From DASUCS01 sp041166745 (GTDB taxonomy: Bacteria > Actinomycetota > Acidimicrobiia > Acidimicrobiales > JACDCH01), in NCBI GenBank assembly GCA_041166745.1, contig JBEEGH010000032.1, positions 1 to 64,000 of the forward strand: a DNA stretch of 64,000 nt, read 5' to 3'. The translations under genes were made by a program, and so were the position numbers. Shown here piece after piece: positions 58,640 to 64,000 of the stretch (the first letter of the stretch is position 1; the number at the start of each line of letters is the position of its first letter). Below the pieces are notes generated by a model. The model saw nothing but the letters and a program-made list of their open reading frames with translations. It did not search any database and had not been told where the DNA came from.

Positions 58640-60121
58640 ATGAAACCGCTCAGCGGAATGGATGCGTCGTTCCTGTACATGGAGACGCCATCGCAGTTGT
58701 CCCACGTGGTGGGCACCATGCTTCTCGATCCGAGCGCGGGCGAGGGCTTCTCATTCGACCGAATGGTCGAGACGCTCCGCAACCGCATGCACCTGCTCGA
58801 GCCCTTCCGCCGCCGCTTGGTGTCCGTCCCGTTCAATCTGGGCCATCCCGTCTGGATCGAGGACCCTGACTTCGATCTCGAGTCGCACATCCACCGTGTC
58901 GCCGTGCGGCCGCCGGGCACGATGCGTGAGCTCGCCGAGATCGTGGCGGACATCGCCAGTCACCAACTCGATCGCAGCCGTCCGCTCTGGGACCTGACAC
59001 TGATCGAGGGTCTCGAAGACGGCAAGGTCGGCTTCGTCACCAAGATGCATCACGCCGCGATCGACGGTGTGACCGGGGCCGACCTGATGGCGAATCTCTT
59101 CGATCTCGCGGCCGATGCACCAGATCCGGAACCGCCGGAAGTTCCGTGGCAAGGCGAGGCCGTGCCGAGTGATTTCGAGTTGATGGTCCGCGCTGCGCAG
59201 GGCATCGCGAGCCGGCCGCGCACGATGGCGAAGGTGCTCACCCGTACGGTGCGCTCCGTCGGGAGCATCGTCGCTCGTCAACGCGAAGCGTCGTCGGAAA
59301 ACCGCGTGAGCGCCGCGCTGCCCTTCACCGCACCCAAGGTGAAGTGGTCGGGCGCGATCACACCGCATCGAGCGGTCGCCTTCGGCAAGGCGAACCTCGA
59401 CGACATGCGATACATCAAGTCGACGTTCGGTACGACGGTGAACGATGTCGTGCTCGCCGCATGTACGCAGACCTTGCGGCAATACCTCATCGCCCACGAC
59501 GACCTTCCTGATTCACCGCTGGTGTGCAGCGTCCCCGTGTCGGTGCATGGAAAGACGGAGCACGAAGGCACGAACCAGGTGTCGACGATGTTCGTACGCC
59601 TTCCGGTACAGATCGACGATCCCGTCGAGCAACTGCGCACGATAAACGCCGAGACGCGAGAGGCGAAGGAGATGCAGAACGCCATCGGCGCGGACCTGCT
59701 CCAGGACTTCGCGCAATTCATTCCGCCGACGCTGTTCAACCGCGCGATGTTGCTGTACTCCAACCTCAACTTGGCCGATCGTCATCGCCCCGTTCACAAC
59801 CTCATCGTCTCGAACGTTCCGGGCCCGCCGATCCCGCTGTACACCGCGGGCGCGCAGGTCGTCGGGGTGTACCCCTTCGGGCCGCTGCTCGAAGGCGCGG
59901 GCCTCAACCTCACCGTGCTGTCCAACATGGGCCACGTCGACTTCGGCGTCATCGCGTGTCGCGAACTCGTGCCGGATGTGTGGGACATCGCCGACGGCTT
60001 TGCCGAAGCGGTTCTCCTGCTCAAGAAACGTGCGGACGAGGAAGCCGGGCGTCCGGAGCCCGCGTCGAAAGCAACTCCGACGAAGCGGACATCGAAGGCA
60101 AATACCGCGAAGCCGGAGTAA
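58640..60121 (+). CDS. Wax ester synthase/diacylglycerol acyltransferase (WS/DGAT)
   Basis: A 493-residue paralogue of the enzyme at 55993. Active motif HHAAIDG (137-143), PVWIEDPDFDLESHIHRV, and VSNVPGPPIPLYTAGAQVVGVYPFGPLLEGAGLNLTVLS. A Lys/Thr/Ala-rich tail (ASKATPTKRTSKANTAK) of about 25 residues follows. ATG with AAAGGAG upstream. With its paralogue it would store surplus acyl groups from steroid or fatty acid breakdown as neutral lipid. Confidence 0.94.
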   Translation: MKPLSGMDASFLYMETPSQLSHVVGTMLLDPSAGEGFSFDRMVETLRNRMHLLEPFRRRLVSVPFNLGHPVWIEDPDFDLESHIHRVAVRPPGTMRELAEIVADIASHQLDRSRPLWDLTLIEGLEDGKVGFVTKMHHAAIDGVTGADLMANLFDLAADAPDPEPPEVPWQGEAVPSDFELMVRAAQGIASRPRTMAKVLTRTVRSVGSIVARQREASSENRVSAALPFTAPKVKWSGAITPHRAVAFGKANLDDMRYIKSTFGTTVNDVVLAACTQTLRQYLIAHDDLPDSPLVCSVPVSVHGKTEHEGTNQVSTMFVRLPVQIDDPVEQLRTINAETREAKEMQNAIGADLLQDFAQFIPPTLFNRAMLLYSNLNLADRHRPVHNLIVSNVPGPPIPLYTAGAQVVGVYPFGPLLEGAGLNLTVLSNMGHVDFGVIACRELVPDVWDIADGFAEAVLLLKKRADEEAGRPEPASKATPTKRTSKANTAKPE

Positions 60122-60184
60122 CGCTCGCCGTCTTCCCGGTCCGCGCGATTACCTGTACCCTCCGACGTGGAGGGGGCAGCACGG

Positions 60185-60562
60185 ATGCGCGTACTGATCT
60201 GCGACGACGAACCAGACATTCGCTTGTTGTTCCGCACCGCGTTCGAGCGCGAAGGGGCGGTCGTCGACGAGGCGAGCGACGGTGACGAATGCCTCAGGGT
60301 CGCAAGCGCCAACTGCCCCGACGTCGTGATCCTCGACCTGATGATGCCGAAGCGTGATGGCCTGTCGACGCTGCCGATGCTGCGCCGCCAGTGCCCGTCC
60401 TCAGCAGTGGTCGTCGTCACCGCCCACGCCGCAATCGACGCATTCGAGGTGAGCCGGGCCCGCGGCGCGTCGGCCTGCTTCGACAAACTCGGCTTCCTTC
60501 CCCGTGTGCCCTGGGTGGTCTCCAAGTTCAACGTCGCCAACGGCACCGTCGCCCCCGCGTAG
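60185..60562 (+). CDS. Stand-alone response-regulator receiver protein
   Basis: A 125-residue CheY-like receiver without output domain. Acidic pocket D7/D8, phospho-acceptor D51 (VVILDLMMP), T79 and K101 (ACFDKLGF). After helix 5 comes a short tail (SKFNVANGTVAPA). ATG 60185 is 8 bases after a GGAGGGGG ribosome-binding site. No histidine kinase is nearby, so its partner is elsewhere. Confidence 0.88.
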   Translation: MRVLICDDEPDIRLLFRTAFEREGAVVDEASDGDECLRVASANCPDVVILDLMMPKRDGLSTLPMLRRQCPSSAVVVVTAHAAIDAFEVSRARGASACFDKLGFLPRVPWVVSKFNVANGTVAPA

Positions 60563-60610
60563 CAACCTCTGAGAAGCGTCGCCCGGCCCGCGGGCTAGCT
60601 TGTAAACGCC

Positions 60611-62029
60611 ATGTCCCGCAGGATCGAAGTCGAGTTGACGAGCGCGCGCGAAGACGGCTCGTGGACGTGGCGGGCCGCAGGCGCTCGCGAGCCCAGAGGA
60701 ATCGTGGCGAGCAACCTGCTTCCGTCGGATGCGAAAGTCGGCGACGTCATGCGAGCTGAGGCGGACTTCGACCTCGATGGCGTGTCGATCCTGTCGATTG
60801 CGCCCAAGCAGGACAAGAAGCGCAACGAGGCCGAGCGCATCCAGATCATCGGTCAGCCGACACGCGACGAGCAGCTCGTCACCTCCACGCTGACGTCACG
60901 CCCCAAGTCCGATCGGCGCGATGGCCGCGGCAAGAACGACCGTGGCGACCGCCCTGACCGTCCCGATCGTCCGGCCCGGCGCGAACGCAAGCCTCGCGAG
61001 GGTGCCGACCGCGAGCGACCCAAGGAACGGTCCGAGCGTCCTGCTCGCACCGCCGAGCGCCGGCCACCGAGGGCCCGCCCCGAAGAGCCGTCGAAGCCGA
61101 AGCCGAAGCGGCTGCGCCCGGCGCGCGTGCATCGCGCCGCGGTGCTCGAGGAGCTTCCTCCCGAACATCGTCCGATCGCGGAGCAGGTGTTGGCGGGCGA
61201 CATCCCTGCGGTTCGCCAGGCCATCGAGAAGGAGAATGCGACCCGCTCGGCCGCCGGCCAGCCGACGATCAACGGCGACCAGTTGCTCGCCATCGCCGAG
61301 AAGCTACGTCCACAGTTGCGAACGGCCGAGTGGCGAGACAAGGCCGAAGCCGCGATGGCCGACGTCGACGAGATCGACCTCCGCGACCTGCGGTCGGTCG
61401 TCGTGGCGGCCGACAGCGCGGCGCGCGACGACGACACCCGGGCGCTCGCGACGCAACTGCGCGAAGCGCTGGCCAAGAGAGTCGAGGCCGAGCAAACCGC
61501 CTGGGTCGCCGAGCTCACCACCGCCCTCGACGAGGGACGAGTGGTGCGCGCTCTGCGACTGAGCTCGCGCCCGCCGAAAGCCGGCGTGATCCTCGATCGA
61601 GCGTTGACCACACGGCTTGCCGACGGCGCGTGCGAATCGCTCACGGCCGATGCTCCCGCCGAGCGGTGGGCCGCCGTGCTCGATGCAACCGCGTTCTCAC
61701 CCGTTCGCCTCGCCGTGAAGCCGCAGTCGATGCCGGAGAAGCCCAGCGATGAGCTCGTCGCCAGCGTCAAGAAGCTGGCGTCGCGGCTTCCCCTCGTTGC
61801 GACCGCGTTCGGCATCGAAGTGCAGGACACACCGCGGTCGCGCACATCGTCGAAGCCGAAGCCCGTGCCGCGGCCGCCGCGGATTCCTCCGCCTCCACCT
61901 CTGTCAGTCGAGGCGGTCGAGGTGGTCGAGGTGGTCGAGTCCGTCGAGTCCGTCGAGTCCGTCGAGGCCGTCCAAGAGGTCCAGGAGGTCGAGGGGTCGG
62001 GCGAGGACGTGGTCGCCGACGACAGCTGA
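60611..62029 (+). CDS. Large low-complexity protein with basic and VE-repeat regions
   Basis: A 472-residue cytosolic protein. Residues 1-70 look like a small beta-barrel (RIEVELTSAREDGSWTW, GDVMRAEADFDLDGVSILSI). A basic, disordered region follows (about 85-170, rich in RPD, RRE and KPKPK), then a helical domain (about 172-400, EQVLAGDIPAVRQAIEKEN). The Pro-rich and VE-repeat tail is encoded by the 9-bp repeat at 61907-61996. The first part suggests RNA or ribosome association; I do not recognise the whole. The last 126 bases overlap the HAD gene on the other strand. Confidence 0.75.
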   Translation: MSRRIEVELTSAREDGSWTWRAAGAREPRGIVASNLLPSDAKVGDVMRAEADFDLDGVSILSIAPKQDKKRNEAERIQIIGQPTRDEQLVTSTLTSRPKSDRRDGRGKNDRGDRPDRPDRPARRERKPREGADRERPKERSERPARTAERRPPRARPEEPSKPKPKRLRPARVHRAAVLEELPPEHRPIAEQVLAGDIPAVRQAIEKENATRSAAGQPTINGDQLLAIAEKLRPQLRTAEWRDKAEAAMADVDEIDLRDLRSVVVAADSAARDDDTRALATQLREALAKRVEAEQTAWVAELTTALDEGRVVRALRLSSRPPKAGVILDRALTTRLADGACESLTADAPAERWAAVLDATAFSPVRLAVKPQSMPEKPSDELVASVKKLASRLPLVATAFGIEVQDTPRSRTSSKPKPVPRPPRIPPPPPLSVEAVEVVEVVESVESVESVEAVQEVQEVEGSGEDVVADDS

Positions 62030-62500
62030 CGCTCGCGGGTTCCACCCAGCGAGCGCGAAGTCGCAGCCGATGTCGAGCGCGCACCGCCGGTCGTGGTCGG
62101 TGTCGCCGACGAAGATCACGTCTTGTGGCCGGAGCCCGATCGCGTCGAGTACCGGTCGAAGCTGCTTCGGGCCGTCGAAGCTGTCGGCGAACATCGCCAC
62201 CTCGGGCTCCCATCCGAGCCGGGCGAGCTCGGCCCTGCCTCCAAGCGGATGCTTGTTCGAGCACAGCGCCCAACGATCCAGACGCGCGATGAGGTCCTCG
62301 ACGCCTGCGAACGGCATCGCGAGCTCGTGGTCGTAGCGCGCCAGGTAATCGTCGACCTCGAGACCCAGCCGGTCACACTCGAACGCGAGCGTGTGGCCGA
62401 AGGTGATCTGTTCGGGTGCAACGCCGAGCGCGACGAACGGCGCGACGAGGGCCGCGTCTGAGTCGAGCAAGGTGCCGTCGAGATCGAAGACCGCAATCAG
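61904..62500 (-). CDS. HAD-superfamily hydrolase with atypical start codon
   Basis: A phosphatase of about 198 residues. FDLDGTLLDSD (D6, D8) is the catalytic motif, ALCSNK motif II, and FVGDTDHDRRCA motif IV, a phosphoglycolate-phosphatase-like layout. No ATG, GTG or TTG precedes the catalytic motif after the in-frame stop at 62515-62517; only CTG (62500) or ATT (62497) would include it. The first ordinary start, TTG at 62470, would remove both aspartates. The C-terminal 30 residues (LDLLDG repeats) are the antisense reading of a tandem repeat in the neighbouring gene and end exactly at its border. Confidence 0.8.
   Translation of the reverse strand: MIAVFDLDGTLLDSDAALVAPFVALGVAPEQITFGHTLAFECDRLGLEVDDYLARYDHELAMPFAGVEDLIARLDRWALCSNKHPLGGRAELARLGWEPEVAMFADSFDGPKQLRPVLDAIGLRPQDVIFVGDTDHDRRCALDIGCDFALAGWNPRASAVVGDHVLARPLDLLDLLDGLDGLDGLDGLDHLDHLDRLD
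61907..61996. repeat. Ten 9-bp tandem units GTCGAGNNN, coding on both strands
   Basis: Ten consecutive 9-bp units, most reading GTCGAG plus a variable codon, encode V-E-x triplets on the plus strand and L-D-x triplets on the minus strand. Two units differ more (GTCCAAGAG, GTCCAGGAG). The repeat lies in the 3' ends of two convergent overlapping genes. Confidence 0.85.
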
Positions 62501-62514
62501 GGGCAGTGCGGACC

Positions 62515-62709
62515 TCAGGACTCGCGTGGCGTCATGACGGATGATCGACTCGAACGGCCACGGAACTCACCGCTGGCGGCATCCTCATCCCAGCGCGCGC
62601 CACAGGTGAGGCATGCACACGAGTCGAGACGCAGGGACGCGAGGTACAGCCGGTCGACATCGAACGAGCTGCAGTACGGGCACTGAAAGTGCTCGGCCTC
62701 ATCTCCCAA
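62515..62709 (-). CDS. Small zinc-ribbon protein
   Basis: A 64-residue protein. CPYC (10-13) and CLTC (33-36), joined by a strand pair (SSFDVDRLYLASLRLDSCA), form a zinc ribbon, followed by GARWDED and a Ser/Arg tail. TTG at 62709 is chosen because AGGGAG stands 9 bases before it. Its stop is in the same frame as the HAD gene, which begins 14 bases further on, so the two are probably co-translated. Divergent from the enoyl-CoA hydratase gene. Confidence 0.68.
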   Translation of the reverse strand: MGDEAEHFQCPYCSSFDVDRLYLASLRLDSCACLTCGARWDEDAASGEFRGRSSRSSVMTPRES

Positions 62710-62817
62710 GGTCGGATTCTCCCTGATCGCTTCACCGAACGTTACCGGACCCTTCTCCGACCAGCGGGACCCCCCATCGGTTTCCCTGCCGCGACAGGTG
62801 CTGCGTAGGGTGACGGA

Positions 62818-63579
62818 ATGGTCGACTATGAGCTCCAGGGGCGGGTAGCGGTGTTGACGCTCAACCGTCCAGAAGCACGCAACGCAGTCAATGGCGACGT
62901 CTCCAAGGGGATGGAAGCCGCCATCGATCGCCTCGAGGAGGACGACGATGTGTGGGCGGCCATCCTCACCCACAACGGTCCGGTGTTCTCCGCCGGCGCC
63001 GACCTCAAGGCGATCAACGCGGGACAGGTGTCCGAATTGCAGACGAAGCGCGGCGGGTTCGCGGGTTTTGTGCAGCGTCAGCGGACCAAGCCGGTGATCG
63101 CCGCCGTCGATGGCCCTGCGTATGCCGGCGGCTGCGAGATTGCCCTCGCCTGCGACCTCATCGTCGCTTCGACGCAAGCCAAGTTCGGCCTTCCAGAGGT
63201 GAAACGGTCGCTGGTCGCGGCCGCGGGAGGTCTCTTCCGGTTGCCTCGCATCCTCCCCCGTCCCGTCGCACTCGAGATGATCATGACCGGCGACCCGATC
63301 GACGCAGAGCGGGCCTACCAGTTCGGAATGGTCAACGAGCTGTGCGAACCGGGCCAGACACTCGAACGGGCGCACGCGCTCGCAGCGCGCATCGTCGCCA
63401 ACGCCCCGCTTGCGGTGCGCAAGAGCCGCGAGATCTCGCTGGCGTCGGTCGACGCCGACGACGAGGTGGGCTGGAGGCTCTCGGGCGAATCGATGATCGA
63501 GCTGGCCCAGACCGAAGACTTCTGGGAAGGCCCGAAGGCCTTCATCGAAAAGCGCGACCCCGTATGGCAGGGCAAGTAG
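62818..63579 (+). CDS. Enoyl-CoA hydratase/isomerase (crotonase family)
   Basis: A 253-residue crotonase. VFSAGADLKAI (55-65) and AAVDGPAYAGGCEIALACDLIVAS form the oxyanion hole; E112 in GGCEIAL and the position in FGLPEVKRSL are the usual acid sites. A general hydratase of beta-oxidation; it differs from the EchA19-like protein. ATG 62818 has a TAGGGTGA ribosome-binding site. No KstR-like box precedes it. Confidence 0.9.
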   Translation: MVDYELQGRVAVLTLNRPEARNAVNGDVSKGMEAAIDRLEEDDDVWAAILTHNGPVFSAGADLKAINAGQVSELQTKRGGFAGFVQRQRTKPVIAAVDGPAYAGGCEIALACDLIVASTQAKFGLPEVKRSLVAAAGGLFRLPRILPRPVALEMIMTGDPIDAERAYQFGMVNELCEPGQTLERAHALAARIVANAPLAVRKSREISLASVDADDEVGWRLSGESMIELAQTEDFWEGPKAFIEKRDPVWQGK

Positions 63580-63596
63580 CCCTTCCGATTTCGTTT

Positions 63597-64000
63597 CTAG
63601 AGGATCGTCTCGATGATCTCGTGGTCGTGGAGGAACTCCGCGAGACCGTCGACGAGTTGATGCTCGGCGACGTCGTGGAGCGGCACCCATGCGGCTTCTT
63701 CGGCGTCGTCGCCCGCTACCGGTTCGGCGTCGGGGTCGAGCAGCGTGACCGCGAAGTCGAGGATCACGAAATGGTGGCTCTCACCGACGCGCTCGACCCA
63801 TCCGATGAGCTCGCCGCACACTCCTTCGAGCCCGGTCTCCTCCGCGAGCTCGCGCACCACCGCTTCGGCCATCAGCTCCCCGGCTTCGACGCGTCCCCCG
63901 GGCACGGACCACTCACCTTGTGCCGGGCCGTGGCCGCGGCGGATGAGCAGCAGCCGCCCGTCCTCGACGACGACCGCACCAACGCACACCTCGGGCCTCA
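63597..64000 (-). CDS. NUDIX hydrolase, N-terminus at the window edge
   Basis: A NUDIX protein of about 130-134 residues. The NUDIX box is complete (GGRVEAGELMAEAVVRELAEETG, within the frame at about residues 31-53). It hydrolyses a nucleoside diphosphate derivative, such as an oxidised nucleotide. GTG at 63989 is one possible start, but the frame is open to the window end, where TG-AGG-CCC-GAG would be the rest of ATG-AGG if the next base on this strand is A. The true start is then one base outside. The 3' end lies 17 bases from the hydratase stop, in convergent direction. Confidence 0.85.
   Translation of the reverse strand, partial: RPEVCVGAVVVEDGRLLLIRRGHGPAQGEWSVPGGRVEAGELMAEAVVRELAEETGLEGVCGELIGWVERVGESHHFVILDFAVTLLDPDAEPVAGDDAEEAAWVPLHDVAEHQLVDGLAEFLHDHEIIETIL

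Noticed and set aside
61907..61996. CRISPR-like or satellite repeat
   Set aside because: Units are 9 bp without spacers and keep the reading frame; this is a coding repeat.
1..64000. Mobile elements, prophage genes, tRNA or rRNA genes, CRISPR arrays
   Set aside because: No transposase, integrase, phage or Cas protein, long terminal repeats or tRNA-like cloverleaf was seen; gaps between genes are too short for most of these.
1..64000. KstR2-type operators (AAGCAAG-N2-CTTGCTT) or an mce4 locus
   Set aside because: Looked for because of the steroid genes; no such palindrome and no YrbE or Mce proteins are present in the window.

Overview
The window is G+C-rich, densely packed DNA whose genes mostly overlap by 1 to 14 bases (ATGA, GTGA and TGATG junctions), with frequent GTG and TTG starts and several probable leaderless promoters (TANNNT box 6-8 bases before the start codon). 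Gene content points to an actinobacterium. The order gcvH - garA-like FHA gene - MerR (FtsR-like) - DUF151 nuclease - MerR matches mycobacteria and corynebacteria, and there is an F420-type LLM oxidoreductase, WS/DGAT acyltransferases and a KstR-type regulon. The absence of mce genes and the many LIV-type ABC transporters suggest a lineage outside Mycobacteriales. Acidimicrobiia is my best guess, but it is an inference. I saw no tRNA, rRNA, CRISPR array, insertion sequence or phage gene.

Layout. 1-6814: glycine cleavage genes gcvH, gcvT and gcvP interleaved with the garA/ftsR/DUF151/MerR block. 6892-12839: accessory and housekeeping genes (EamA permease, flavin monooxygenase, class II aldolase, hexapeptide acyltransferase, small zinc-finger and winged-helix genes, HU protein). 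12859-16589: Rv3520c-like LLM oxidoreductase, amidohydrolase, KshA-like Rieske oxygenase and methyltransferase. 16678-23296: a LIV-type ABC import operon that begins with an unusual MFS-ABC ATPase fusion. 23334-37587: a steroid side-chain catabolism block (SDR, Ltp3- and Ltp4-like thiolases, two DUF35 proteins, FadD, KstR-like TetR, FadE, esterase, FadD19-like ligase, EchA19-like hydratase, CYP125-type P450). 37930-50222: two further LIV-type ABC systems arranged around FadE28/FadE29-like dehydrogenases. 50209-53929: a secreted protein, a membrane protein, NfeD and an SPFH protein. 53903-64000: alpha-methylacyl-CoA racemase, alpha/beta hydrolase, two WS/DGAT enzymes, a serine hydrolase, a receiver protein, a HAD phosphatase, an enoyl-CoA hydratase and a NUDIX protein.

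How it works together. Six control regions carry a 14-bp palindrome of the type TAGAACACGTTCTA. This fits the KstR operator known from mycobacteria and rhodococci, and a TetR gene resembling KstR lies inside the block (30726-31307). The boxes lie before the amidohydrolase/LLM pair, a FadD/DUF35 pair, the FadE-kstR operon, the FadD19-like/esterase pair, the P450/EchA19-like pair, and the FadE29-like gene facing a solute-binding protein gene. In every case the last TA of the box is also the start of a -10-like hexamer. The enzymes cover activation, dehydrogenation, hydration, retro-aldol or thiolytic cleavage, racemisation and ring hydroxylation of sterol or bile-acid type substrates. Because the FadE29 box also heads the genes for LIV-type transporters, I propose that these ABC importers replace Mce4 in steroid or isoprenoid-acid uptake. 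That is the most interesting possibility in the window.

Limits. Family names rest on motifs and remembered similarity to M. tuberculosis proteins. No search was run. Start codons were chosen by overlap, ribosome-binding sites and family N-termini, and several alternatives are noted.
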